From: Spongiibacteraceae bacterium
GTDB lineage: Bacteria > Pseudomonadota > Gammaproteobacteria > Pseudomonadales > Spongiibacteraceae
Assembly (NCBI GenBank): GCA_002710725.1
Contig: PAKT01000114.1
Location: forward strand, 1 to 35,755
Reading direction: 5' to 3'
DNA: 35,755 nt
The translations under genes were made by a program, and so were the position numbers. Shown piece after piece: positions 1 to 7,741 of this stretch (the stretch's first letter is position 1; every line of letters starts with the position of its first letter). The notes beneath the pieces were generated by a model. The model worked only from the letters and a program-made list of their open reading frames with translations. It had not been told where the DNA came from and did not search any database.

Positions 1-2
1 CA

Positions 3-188
3 CTGGCAAGGCGCAGTGCGAAGGTCAAGGGTTACTCTCCTTGACGAGCGCTGCAACGACGTCCAGTGTGCGCCAGAGGCCCGCCCTCCGGGGCTTTGCG
101 TTGATCCGCCTGACTGCGTTGCGTTCACTTGAAAGGCAACCAGCCTTCCTGCGTGAACGCGCCTTGCCAGGCAAATCAACGCAAAGCC
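3..188. repeat. Nested inverted-repeat element in non-coding DNA
   Basis: This non-coding stretch is built of several perfect inverted repeats. CTGGCAAGGCGC (3-14) pairs with 159-170, GTCAAGG (24-30) with 39-45, GGCTTTGCGTTGAT (92-105) with 175-188, GCGTTCAC (121-128) with 153-160, and AAGGC (133-137) with 143-147. The arms partly cross, so not all can form at once. No convincing protein is encoded; a 70-residue frame at 41-253 runs into the neighbouring gene antisense and has no family features. The element lies just after the stop of the HTH gene read leftwards. It may be a dispersed palindromic repeat (REP/MITE-like), a structured RNA or a bulky terminator. Which of these cannot be told from one copy. 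Confidence 0.6.
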
Positions 189-218
189 TGAGCTATCGCC
201 GAATTAATCAGAGGTGCC

Positions 219-953
219 CTAGTCGCCTTTGTGTTTCGGGCTTTTCCCCGTAGCCCTTTTTGATTTTTTCGCAGGTTTCTTTTTCTCAGCTGAAGATTCC
301 AGCACGTGCAAACTGAAGTCTACTGCCTTTTCCTGCAAGCCAATAAACAGCTCAAACTCACTGTCGCTCATAGCACGCAGTCGGTCGTGTTTGCGCAGTA
401 AATTGACATAGCGCCGCTCGCGTTCGTACTGCTTGGGCAATTGCAGAATACCCAGATCATCCAGTCGCTGCTCCAGCGCCGGGTTGTAGGTGCGAACAAA
501 TTTCAGAATAAAGGGAATGGGGTCGTGCCGGGCTACCAGCGCGGCAATCCGCAGAATCATATCGAAAGGCAGCGTTGCCCGGCCGCTTTCCACTTCCTGC
601 AGTAACTCTTCGTCCTTGAGCCCAAGGATATCTGCCAGTTCGTGAAGGTTCAGGCCCGCCACCTCGCGGGCGTCCTTGAGAAATTCTCCTGCCTCTGCCA
701 TCGCCCGCAATCGCTCGGGGTCAAGCGACTTCATGTAAAGGTCTTTCAGCCAGTTGTCCGTGTACATCAAGGGAATCGCAGAGCCGGTTTTGACCACCTC
801 AAACACGCTGGAGGTAATCAGCCCGGTGTAATCCAGCAATTGATCAATCAGGGAGCTGCGCAGGCTCTCCTTCTGGCTGCCACGCTCGGCGCCCTTGGCC
901 GCTGGCTTCCCGGCTTTTTCCTGCTGCGATTTACTGCCTGTTTGTTCACTCAC
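219..953 (-). CDS. XRE-type helix-turn-helix protein
   Basis: Cytoplasmic protein of 244 residues, probably a DNA-binding regulator. Residues about 90-142 form a Cro/C1-type helix-turn-helix (LNLHELADILGLKDEELLQEV, followed by ESGRATLPF), so it resembles XRE regulators with an extra N-terminal region (30-80) and a helical C-terminal part (155-220). The tail (223-244) is very rich in lysine. The start is GTG at 953, preceded by a good AAGGTGAG ribosome site about 5 bases upstream. It is followed on the same strand by the palindromic element at 3-188. Its targets are unknown. The upstream gene on the same strand is the lipoprotein protease 126 bases away, too far to assume a shared transcript. 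Confidence 0.8.
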   Translation of the reverse strand: MSEQTGSKSQQEKAGKPAAKGAERGSQKESLRSSLIDQLLDYTGLITSSVFEVVKTGSAIPLMYTDNWLKDLYMKSLDPERLRAMAEAGEFLKDAREVAGLNLHELADILGLKDEELLQEVESGRATLPFDMILRIAALVARHDPIPFILKFVRTYNPALEQRLDDLGILQLPKQYERERRYVNLLRKHDRLRAMSDSEFELFIGLQEKAVDFSLHVLESSAEKKKPAKKSKRATGKSPKHKGD

Positions 954-1079
954 GGCTCACCTTTTTGCAGACTATTCGCGGTTTGTCTGTTTTGAGGATA
1001 GCCCTTCTGCACTCAGGTATAAAGCGGAAGCATTACCCATAGAAAAGCGCCCACAACCGGAATGATCGTGAGCAGGCCT

Positions 1080-1946
1080 TCAGGGAGAAAAAGCAGGCCA
1101 GGTCAGCAGCTGCGTGGAAGCGGGGATGTGGCCACTGGCTTTGCCGTAGTTCAGGGCTCGCTCCAGACTGACGGCACCATTGCCGACGGTCGACGGGCCG
1201 AGGCTAACACCCACGGTGGTCAATACCGCCAGAGCCCGACCATCTTCGTGCAGAATGGCACTGCCGCTGTCGCCTGGCAGCCCTGCATTATCAAAGGACA
1301 CCCGATACGCCAGGCCACCTGCCAGCACTTCGGAAATCCGGCCTTCTTTCTCCTGTAAATCCTGCACCCCGGAATGAAAGGAGGAACGCCCATAGCTGTA
1401 GACCGTATCGCCAACGCTGGCCACACCATTGAACAAGGCCCTGGGGCCGCCATAGGCAATGGCGGCGGGATGGACATTGTCGATGTCATCAACATGGATT
1501 CTGACCAGCGCAAAATCATTGAACTGGCACAGCTCAGAACCGGCGGTTTCACCGTTTTCCTGCATGGCAGTCCAGCTGGAGTATGCCAACTCACCGGCGC
1601 GCGAGGCATTCTCAATGGTAATGCCGCTGAAGCCGATAGGCGCGCTGGAGGCATTGCAGGGGTTTACGCCGTTGTTGCTGTCATTGCTGAAGCAGTGCGC
1701 TGCGACACCGATGTAGTAGGTCACCTCATTTGCGGCGTACAGGAAGTTGCTGGTGCAGGTACCGTAACCACTGGCGGTGATTTCCACACCCGGGCGTATT
1801 TGTTGACTGGTGGGTTCACCAAAGTTGCGACTGATAGGCGCGACCGGAGCCTCGTTGCTATCGGAACTGCTGGAGTTACAACCGGCCAGTACACTGGCGC
1901 TCAATCCGAACAGTATTGTTGTCAGCCTCAAAATTCGACCTCGCAT
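1080..1946 (-). CDS. Lipoprotein trypsin-like serine protease (S1 family)
   Basis: Predicted secreted or outer-membrane-anchored peptidase of 288 residues. It has an N-terminal hydrophobic signal with lipobox LAGC (acylated Cys23) and a Ser/Asn-rich linker. A chymotrypsin-fold domain follows, with a visible catalytic triad: His84 in AAHC, Asp144 in NDFALV and Ser227 in GDSGS. Cys85 and Cys97 may form one disulphide. The protein is short and has no PDZ domain, so it is not DegP/DegQ; it is closer to single-domain secreted trypsin-like proteases. The ATG at 1946 is preceded by GAGG about 10 bases upstream. It is divergent from the diguanylate cyclase gene at 2138. The substrate cannot be predicted. 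Confidence 0.85.
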   Translation of the reverse strand: MRGRILRLTTILFGLSASVLAGCNSSSSDSNEAPVAPISRNFGEPTSQQIRPGVEITASGYGTCTSNFLYAANEVTYYIGVAAHCFSNDSNNGVNPCNASSAPIGFSGITIENASRAGELAYSSWTAMQENGETAGSELCQFNDFALVRIHVDDIDNVHPAAIAYGGPRALFNGVASVGDTVYSYGRSSFHSGVQDLQEKEGRISEVLAGGLAYRVSFDNAGLPGDSGSAILHEDGRALAVLTTVGVSLGPSTVGNGAVSLERALNYGKASGHIPASTQLLTWPAFSP

Positions 1947-2014
1947 CTCGCGTAATGACCTCGCTACTTACACTAAACCCAGACTAACATCCCGTGAAAG
2001 CCTGAGCATTGACC

Positions 2015-2053
2015 GGAGAGCACGTCTCTCCAAAGAGGTGCGCTCTCTCCAAA
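2015..2053. promoter_or_regulatory. Palindrome and direct repeats in a divergent upstream region
   Basis: The 191-base region 1947-2137 separates two divergent genes. Near its centre is GGAGAG-N5-CTCTCC (2015-2031). The decamer TCTCTCCAAA occurs twice, at 2025-2034 and 2044-2053, 19 bases apart. Such paired half-sites are typical of regulator-binding sites. No confident -35/-10 pair was found for either gene, so the role is inferred from position only. Confidence 0.35.
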
Positions 2054-2137
2054 AAACCGCCATTATGTAATCACCACTAAGCCGATAAGCAGTTTTACCG
2101 ACTTGAGCACAGGGGCAGACTACAAGAGCATAGGTCC

Positions 2138-3703
2138 ATGAAACTCGCGTGGAAAGCAGCAGCACTAATCCTGATCAATGTGGTGATAACCTTTGCTGCA
2201 GGCCTTCTCGCGCGCAATTTCATTCTCAACCCGGAATTCGCCCAGGTAGAGCGCAGCAACGACGAAAAAGTCCTGCGCCAGTTGAACCTGATCCAGGAGC
2301 TGGTTGTTGCCAGCCTGGTGGACTCTGTCAATCGCGCCCGGCAAACCGCCTCCGGCATTCGCGAAGACCACTGGCAGCAGTATTCCGTTGCCATCAGCTC
2401 CCTGGCCGCCAACAGCGACTACGACTTTATTATCAGTGCCAGTCGCAATGGCGACTTTGCTCAGGTCCGACCCGGGCGCACGTTTAACCGCGGCGTTGCG
2501 CCTTCCTCCGAGGAGGTTGAACGGATCATCGCCCGCGCCCGCAATGCCGAATCCTACCCCTACGTAGATATCCTGGCGCTGGATGAGGGCCCCGCTGTCT
2601 TGGCCGCGCAGCAGTTTCTCCACCCGGACGGCAAAGGCCCCGAACTGTTTATCGTTGCCAGCCAGATAAACGATGCGTTTACCCAACGGCTTTCGGCCTT
2701 TGCCGGGGTCGACCTGCGGCTGACAAGCTTTGAAGAACACGCTCTTATTACGCAGGAGCCGCGCGCTCTGTCAGGTATTCGCTCAGAATCGAATACGATG
2801 CACTGGGCGGTCAACGATGCACGCGGCATTCCAGCCGTGACTTTCTCCGTCGAGCTGCCACCGCGCAGCTACGATGACAAGATTCTGACACCGACGCTGG
2901 CCATTGCCCTGTTGTTTACCCTGTTAATGTGGAGCGTCGCCATCTGGCTGCTCTACCGCACGCTGATCTGGCCCATGAATGCGGCCAGTCATACCCTGCG
3001 ACAGATTATGAATGACCAGGACTACGGTCGCCGCCTTGAATACGCTCACACCGACGAATTTGGTCGCCTGATTCACTTCTTCAACCGCCTGCTGGGCATG
3101 GTCGACAGACACACATCCGAGCTCGAAACCCTGTCGCTGACCGACCCCCTGACCGATCTGAATAACCGGCGGGCCTTCGATATTCAGTCGCAGCGCTTCT
3201 GGCCACTGGCTGAACGGGCCGAGACACGGGTAGCCCTGCTGGCCTTCGATATCGACCATTTCAAGAGCTATAACGATACCTACGGTCATCCGGCGGGCGA
3301 CAAGGTCATACAGGCCTTTGCCGGCGTGCTGGCCGGCATCTTCAAGCGGGCCAGTGATGTGGTTGCCCGGGTGGGCGGCGAGGAATTTCTGGTCTTGACT
3401 CAGGACTCCCCCAGGGGAGCGTGTCAGGTGCTCGCCCATCGGGCTTTGCAGGAGCTGCGCGATTTGCGCATTGAACACGAAGGTAACCCGTCGCAAGGCG
3501 TGGTGACCGCAAGCGCAGGTATCTTTCACTGCGTGCCCGATGCCAACCTCACGCTGGAGATGGCTCTGAACCGGGTCGACGAGATCCTTTATGAAGCCAA
3601 GCAGACGGGGCGCAACCGAGCCATGCACAGTGACGCACTGGTAGACGGGGCCAGTCCGGTTGTGTCAGCCGAGGTGATTAAGCTCCCTGGCGGCAAATAC
3701 TAA
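2138..3703 (+). CDS. Membrane-bound GGDEF diguanylate cyclase with HAMP domain
   Basis: Inner-membrane sensor protein of 521 residues that should make cyclic di-GMP from two GTP. A transmembrane helix (about 7-25) is followed by a periplasmic sensor region (26-250). Its opening, NPEFAQVERS, resembles CHASE4-type sensors. A second membrane helix (about 252-273), a HAMP linker (274-326) and a GGDEF domain (330-496) follow. The active-site motif is GGEEF (413-417), an active variant. Metal and substrate motifs FDIDHFKSYND and YGHPAGD are intact. RASD (404-407) stands five residues before GGEEF, the position of the inhibitory I-site, so product feedback inhibition is expected. No EAL domain is present. 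The ligand is unknown. Confidence 0.92.
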   Translation: MKLAWKAAALILINVVITFAAGLLARNFILNPEFAQVERSNDEKVLRQLNLIQELVVASLVDSVNRARQTASGIREDHWQQYSVAISSLAANSDYDFIISASRNGDFAQVRPGRTFNRGVAPSSEEVERIIARARNAESYPYVDILALDEGPAVLAAQQFLHPDGKGPELFIVASQINDAFTQRLSAFAGVDLRLTSFEEHALITQEPRALSGIRSESNTMHWAVNDARGIPAVTFSVELPPRSYDDKILTPTLAIALLFTLLMWSVAIWLLYRTLIWPMNAASHTLRQIMNDQDYGRRLEYAHTDEFGRLIHFFNRLLGMVDRHTSELETLSLTDPLTDLNNRRAFDIQSQRFWPLAERAETRVALLAFDIDHFKSYNDTYGHPAGDKVIQAFAGVLAGIFKRASDVVARVGGEEFLVLTQDSPRGACQVLAHRALQELRDLRIEHEGNPSQGVVTASAGIFHCVPDANLTLEMALNRVDEILYEAKQTGRNRAMHSDALVDGASPVVSAEVIKLPGGKY

Positions 3704-3711
3704 CGAGTGAT

Positions 3712-3894
3712 TCAGTAAACCCCTGAGGAGCGCGCCAGGAAAATACTGAACGCACTGAACACAGTGACCACCGTAATCAGCATGATAATCATGCGCATCG
3801 GTTTGAAGGGTTTTCGCGGTGTGACGTTGTAGCCGGTCTTCAGGTACTCGTCCACGCGTTTCTGGTCTTCGGGGTAGAGCTTTCGTTCAGACAT
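3712..3894 (-). CDS. DUF3094 small membrane protein
   Basis: Protein of 60 residues beginning MSERKLYPEDQKRVDEYL. The soluble N-terminal half carries the PEDQKRVDEYL signature of DUF3094, a small Pseudomonas-type family of unknown function. A basic stretch (RKPFKPMR) and one transmembrane helix (about residues 37-54) follow. The longer reading frame reaching 3996 adds 34 residues unlike the family, so the ATG at 3894 is preferred, although its ribosome site is weak. It is convergent with the diguanylate cyclase gene, 8 bases away. It lies downstream of the acyl-CoA dehydrogenase gene on the same strand, separated from it by a hairpin. Confidence 0.75.
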   Translation of the reverse strand: MSERKLYPEDQKRVDEYLKTGYNVTPRKPFKPMRMIIMLITVVTVFSAFSIFLARSSGVY

Positions 3895-3956
3895 AGCGAA
3901 TGACTTCAGCCAGGGCAAAAACCCATTATCCCACTCGACGCCGGCAAGTCCAAGCC

Positions 3957-3991
3957 TTGCACTTGCAGGGTACAAAACCCCACAAGTGCAA
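3957..3991 (-). terminator. Strong hairpin after acyl-CoA dehydrogenase gene
   Basis: TTGCACTTG (3957-3965) pairs perfectly with CAAGTGCAA (3983-3991), and GGGT (3968-3971) with ACCC (3977-3980) inside it. It begins 9 bases after the stop codon of the gene ending at 4001. No T-run follows on either strand, so it may be a transcript-end stabiliser or attenuating hairpin rather than a classical intrinsic terminator. Confidence 0.45.
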
Positions 3992-4000
3992 TACAAACGC

Positions 4001-5770
4001 TTAGAACGCTTCTTCCGGCAGAGCCATCAGCACATCGCTGCCGGCGCGCACGGAGGCTGCCATCGCATCCAGCTGCGGCAGCAGGCGGGTCATATAGAAT
4101 CTCGCCGTGTGCAGTTTTGAGGTATAGAAGGCATCGTCGCCGGCCTGCAATGCCGCTTCCGCCATACGCGCCCACATATAGGCGTAAATGGTGTAGCCCG
4201 CCGCGTTGAGATATTCAACCGAGGCGGCGCCGACGGCGTGAGGATCATCCTTGGCGGCGCTCAAAACGTCCTGGGTCAGGGCCTCAAGCGTATCGACGGC
4301 TGACAGCAGCGGCGCCGTAAACTCGTCCATCCCCGCGGTTTTTGCACTGGCAGCGTAATCGCGCATCTGCTGGATCAACACAGCCATATTCTGGCCACCG
4401 TTGGCCGCAACCTTGCGCCCCATCAGGTCAAGAGCCTGAATACCGTTGGTACCTTCGTAGATCTGGGCAATACGCACGTCGCGCACATACTGCTCCATGC
4501 CCCACTCGCGCACGTAACCGTGACCGCCGAAGCACTGCTGTCCCAGTACGGTACATTCCAGACCCTTGTCGGTGAGGAAGGCTTTTGCAATCGGGGTCAG
4601 CAATTCCACCAGACCTGCGGCGCGGGCTTTTTCTTCGCCTTCACCAAACTTGGAGGTATCGAGCTGCTGGCCGACAAAAACGGCGAAGGCGCGACCCGCT
4701 TCCACGTAGGCTTTCTGCGTGAGCAGCATGCGACGCACATCGGGGTGAACGATAATCGGATCGGCTGGGCCATCGGCATTCTGCGGGCCAGCTGGTGAGC
4801 GACTCTGCAGACGCTCACGGGCATAGTCCAGGGCGCCGTTGTAAGACGCCGCCGCAAGACCCAGGCCCTGCACACCCACTGACAGACGTTCGTAGTTCAT
4901 CATGGTGAACATCGCCGCCAGACCGCGGTTCACTTCACCGACCAGATAACCCTTTGCGTCATCAAAGTTAAGCACACAGGTGGCCGAGGCATGAATGCCC
5001 ATCTTGTGCTCGACGCTGCCACAGCTGACGCCATTGCGCTCGCCGAGGCTGCCGTCGTCATTGACGTGGTATTTCGGCACCAGGAACAGGGAGATGCCTT
5101 TGGAGCCAGCCGGTGCATCCGGCAGTTTCGCCAGCACCAGATGGATGATGTTTTCGGTCAGGTCGTGCTCGCCACCGGTGATAAAAATCTTGTTGCCGGT
5201 GAGGCTGTAGCTGCCGTCGGCCTGGGGTTCAGCCTTGGTGCGAATCATGCCGAGATCGGTACCGGCGTGGGCTTCGGTCAGACACATGCTGCCCGCCCAT
5301 TGGCCGGAGTACATATTCGGCAGGTATTTCTGCTTCAGCTCGTCACTGGCGTGATTGGCCATGGCCAGTGCCGCACCGGAGGTGAGCGAAAGATAGAGGC
5401 CGAGCGCGATGTTCGAGCCGTAGCTCATTTCCTCGAACATCAGTACCAGCATTTTGGGAATAACCTGGCCGCCGTACTCGGGATCGCCTGCAAGCGCGCC
5501 CCAGCCACCTTCGGCCAGTTCCCTGAAGGCTTCCGGATAGCCTTTCGGGGTTGTGACAACCGTGTCGTTCCAGCTTACGCCTTCTTCATCACCGCTGCGA
5601 TTGAGCGGCGAGAGCAGGTTCTCGCTGATTTTCGCCGCCTCCTCGAGAATGGCATCAGCCAGCTCCCGGTTGACTTCATCCAGGCCCAGCTTGGCCCAGA
5701 TGGATTCAGCGTTGAAAACTTCATGCAATATAAACTGCATGTCTCGTACAGGGGCTTTGTAATCCGGCAC
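4001..5770 (-). CDS. Acyl-CoA dehydrogenase, DmdC-like (three-domain long form)
   Basis: FAD enzyme of 589 residues predicted to introduce the alpha-beta double bond in an acyl-CoA. An N-terminal extension (MPDYKAPVRDMQFIL) precedes the usual N-terminal, middle and C-terminal dehydrogenase domains, and an extra C-terminal helical domain (about 460-589) closes the protein. This is the architecture of the family that includes methylmercaptopropionyl-CoA dehydrogenase DmdC. Visible motifs are MCLTEAHAGTDLG (162-174, flavin/substrate region) and YEGTNGIQALDL with the presumed catalytic Glu439. The start is GTG at 5770 after a strong GGAGGA site. It follows a paralogue by 22 bases, so the two are probably cotranscribed. 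Many members act on ordinary fatty acyl-CoA, so DMSP use should not be assumed. Confidence 0.88.
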   Translation of the reverse strand: MPDYKAPVRDMQFILHEVFNAESIWAKLGLDEVNRELADAILEEAAKISENLLSPLNRSGDEEGVSWNDTVVTTPKGYPEAFRELAEGGWGALAGDPEYGGQVIPKMLVLMFEEMSYGSNIALGLYLSLTSGAALAMANHASDELKQKYLPNMYSGQWAGSMCLTEAHAGTDLGMIRTKAEPQADGSYSLTGNKIFITGGEHDLTENIIHLVLAKLPDAPAGSKGISLFLVPKYHVNDDGSLGERNGVSCGSVEHKMGIHASATCVLNFDDAKGYLVGEVNRGLAAMFTMMNYERLSVGVQGLGLAAASYNGALDYARERLQSRSPAGPQNADGPADPIIVHPDVRRMLLTQKAYVEAGRAFAVFVGQQLDTSKFGEGEEKARAAGLVELLTPIAKAFLTDKGLECTVLGQQCFGGHGYVREWGMEQYVRDVRIAQIYEGTNGIQALDLMGRKVAANGGQNMAVLIQQMRDYAASAKTAGMDEFTAPLLSAVDTLEALTQDVLSAAKDDPHAVGAASVEYLNAAGYTIYAYMWARMAEAALQAGDDAFYTSKLHTARFYMTRLLPQLDAMAASVRAGSDVLMALPEEAF

Positions 5771-5792
5771 GGTTGTCCTCCGTTGGAATAAA

Positions 5793-7580
5793 TTAAAAGG
5801 CGAACTCGTCTACATCCATCGACATCAGGTTGTCGGCGCCACTGAGCATGCTCAGCTTGTGGCTCTCGGTACGCGGCAACAGTCGCTGGAAGTAAAACTG
5901 CGCAGTTTTCAGTTTGGACGCCAAAAAGCTATCGCCCTCACTGCCCCCAAGCGCGAGTTCGGCCATTTGCGCCCACATATAGGCGAGTGCAATGTAGCCA
6001 GAGTACATCAGATAATCAACCGAGGCGGCACCCACTTCGTCAGGATTCTGCATGGCTTTCTCACCGATTTGCATGGTGATTTCGCCCCACTCCTTGTTCA
6101 AAGCAGCCAGCGGCTCAACGAACTCCGTCATGGCCGGGTTGTCTTTCTGCGACTCACAGTACTTGTGAATGACCTTGGTCAGCTGCATCAGCGACTGACC
6201 ACCGGTACCCATGATCTTGCGACCCAGCAGGTCGAGGGCCTGAATACCCGTGGTGCCTTCGTAGAGAGTCGCAATGCGCAGATCGCGGACAATCTGCTCC
6301 ATGCCCCACTCGCCGATGTAGCCGTGGCCACCGTAGATCTGCATGCCGTAATTGGCTACTTCCAGACCGGTCTCGGTCACAAAGGCTTTGGCGATTGGCG
6401 TCAGCAGGTGCAGCAGGTCGTCGGCTTCCTTGCGCTCTTCTTCTGAGGCACCGCAGTTCGCCTTGTCCACTACCATCAGAATCCAGTACAGAAAAGCGCG
6501 GCTGCCTTCGGTCAGGGCTTTCTGGGTCAGCAACATACGACGCACATCGGGGTGAACGATGATGGGGTCGGCCGGTCCGTCCGGGTTTTTCGGGCCGGAC
6601 AGTGAACGCATCTGCAGACGATCGCGAGCGTATTCCAGGCCACCCTGATAGGACAGCTGACCCAGACACAAGCCCTGCATTGCAGTACCCATACGGGCGG
6701 TGTTCATCATCACAAACATGTAAGTGAGGCCCTTGTTCTCCTCACCGATCATGTAGCCGGTCGCGCCGTCAAAGTTGAGTACCGCCGTGGCCGAACCCTT
6801 GATACCCATTTTGTGCTCGATGGAGCCACAGCTAACACCGTTGCGATCGCCCAGGGACGAATCTTCATGGGCGATGAACTTGGGCACCAGAAACAGGGAG
6901 ATACCTTTGGTGCCTTCCGGTGCACCCTCAGTGCGGGCCAGCACCAGGTGAACGATATTCTCCGCCATGTCGTGCTCGCCGGAGGAGATAAAGATTTTGG
7001 TACCAGTGATGGCATAGGTACCATCGCCATTGTCTTTTGCCTTGGTGCGAGACAGACCGACGTCAGAACCGGCGTGGGGCTCGGTCAGACACATGGTGCC
7101 GGTCCAGGTACCATCGACCATTTTCGGCAGATAGCGGGCCTGCTGCATTTCATTACCGTACTCTTCCAGCACGCGCGCCGCAGAGCTGGACAGGCCGGGG
7201 TACATGCTCCAGGACCAGTTGGCGCCGCCCATCATGTCGGACAGCAACAGGCCCACAGAAGGAGGCAGGCCCTGGCCGCCAAATTCGGCGCGGGCACTGA
7301 CGCTGGTCCAGCCGGATTCGCAGTACTGCTGGTAAGCTTCCTTGAAGCCTTCCGGCGTAGTGACGCCGTCTTCACTCCAGGTACAACCCTGCTGGTCACC
7401 GATCTGGTTCAGCGGCGCAATCACTTCTTCAGCGAACTTTGCACCTTCGTTCAGAATGGCGTCCAGCAAATCAGGAGTCACTTCCTCGCGACCAGTCAGC
7501 GTGGGGTAGTGCTGATCCACTTTCAGCAGATCATTCAGCACAAACTGCATATCGCGTAACGGAGCTTTGTATAAGGGCAT
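5793..7580 (-). CDS. Acyl-CoA dehydrogenase, DmdC-like paralogue
   Basis: Second member of the same family, 595 residues from ATG 7580 (MPLYKAPLRDMQFVL), with GAGG upstream. A longer frame to 7619 lacks family similarity in its first 13 residues and is rejected. Motifs match its neighbour: MCLTEPHAGSDVG (163-175), KIFISSGEHDMAENIVH and YEGTTGIQALDL with presumed catalytic Glu441, plus the extra C-terminal helical domain. The two proteins are clearly homologous along their whole length yet differ widely outside motifs, which indicates an old duplication and probably different chain-length or branched substrates. This is the first gene of the pair, and a palindrome at 7647-7680 covers its likely promoter. 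Confidence 0.9.
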   Translation of the reverse strand: MPLYKAPLRDMQFVLNDLLKVDQHYPTLTGREEVTPDLLDAILNEGAKFAEEVIAPLNQIGDQQGCTWSEDGVTTPEGFKEAYQQYCESGWTSVSARAEFGGQGLPPSVGLLLSDMMGGANWSWSMYPGLSSSAARVLEEYGNEMQQARYLPKMVDGTWTGTMCLTEPHAGSDVGLSRTKAKDNGDGTYAITGTKIFISSGEHDMAENIVHLVLARTEGAPEGTKGISLFLVPKFIAHEDSSLGDRNGVSCGSIEHKMGIKGSATAVLNFDGATGYMIGEENKGLTYMFVMMNTARMGTAMQGLCLGQLSYQGGLEYARDRLQMRSLSGPKNPDGPADPIIVHPDVRRMLLTQKALTEGSRAFLYWILMVVDKANCGASEEERKEADDLLHLLTPIAKAFVTETGLEVANYGMQIYGGHGYIGEWGMEQIVRDLRIATLYEGTTGIQALDLLGRKIMGTGGQSLMQLTKVIHKYCESQKDNPAMTEFVEPLAALNKEWGEITMQIGEKAMQNPDEVGAASVDYLMYSGYIALAYMWAQMAELALGGSEGDSFLASKLKTAQFYFQRLLPRTESHKLSMLSGADNLMSMDVDEFAF

Positions 7581-7640
7581 GGCTCTTACCTCAATATTCG
7601 TGGCAGGAGAACAACTCAACCGCCAATGTTGACGGCGAGT

Positions 7641-7680
7641 ATATTAGGCAAATCGCTTGCTGCATTGCAAGAGATTTGCC
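7641..7680 (-). promoter_or_regulatory. Promoter with overlapping 34-bp palindrome (candidate operator)
   Basis: GGCAAATCGCTTGC (7647-7660) and GCAAGAGATTTGCC (7667-7680) form an inverted repeat with 13 of 14 positions paired and a 6-base centre. Read leftwards, a -35-like TTGCAA (7670-7665), an 18-base spacer and a -10-like TAATAT (7646-7641) overlap it, 61 bases before the ATG at 7580. No T-run follows, which argues against a terminator of the gene ending at 7742. The arrangement suits repression of the acyl-CoA dehydrogenase pair, for example by a TetR-type regulator. The regulator is not identified. Confidence 0.5.
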
Positions 7681-7700
7681 GTCAAATTCACCTGACAGAA

Positions 7701-7730
7701 GTGTTACGCCTTGATTTTCAATGTGTTACG
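7701..7730. repeat. Direct repeat GTGTTACG, 22-base period
   Basis: GTGTTACG occurs at 7701-7708 and again at 7723-7730, about two DNA helix turns apart. The repeats lie just upstream of the promoter and palindrome of the acyl-CoA dehydrogenase pair and just after the stop of the AidB-like gene. They could be activator half-sites. This is position-based inference only. Confidence 0.3.
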
Positions 7731-7741
7731 AATATACGCAA

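Noticed and set aside
3895-3996. N-terminal extension of the DUF3094 protein
   Set aside because: The added 34 residues have no family similarity and run through the hairpin at 3957-3991.
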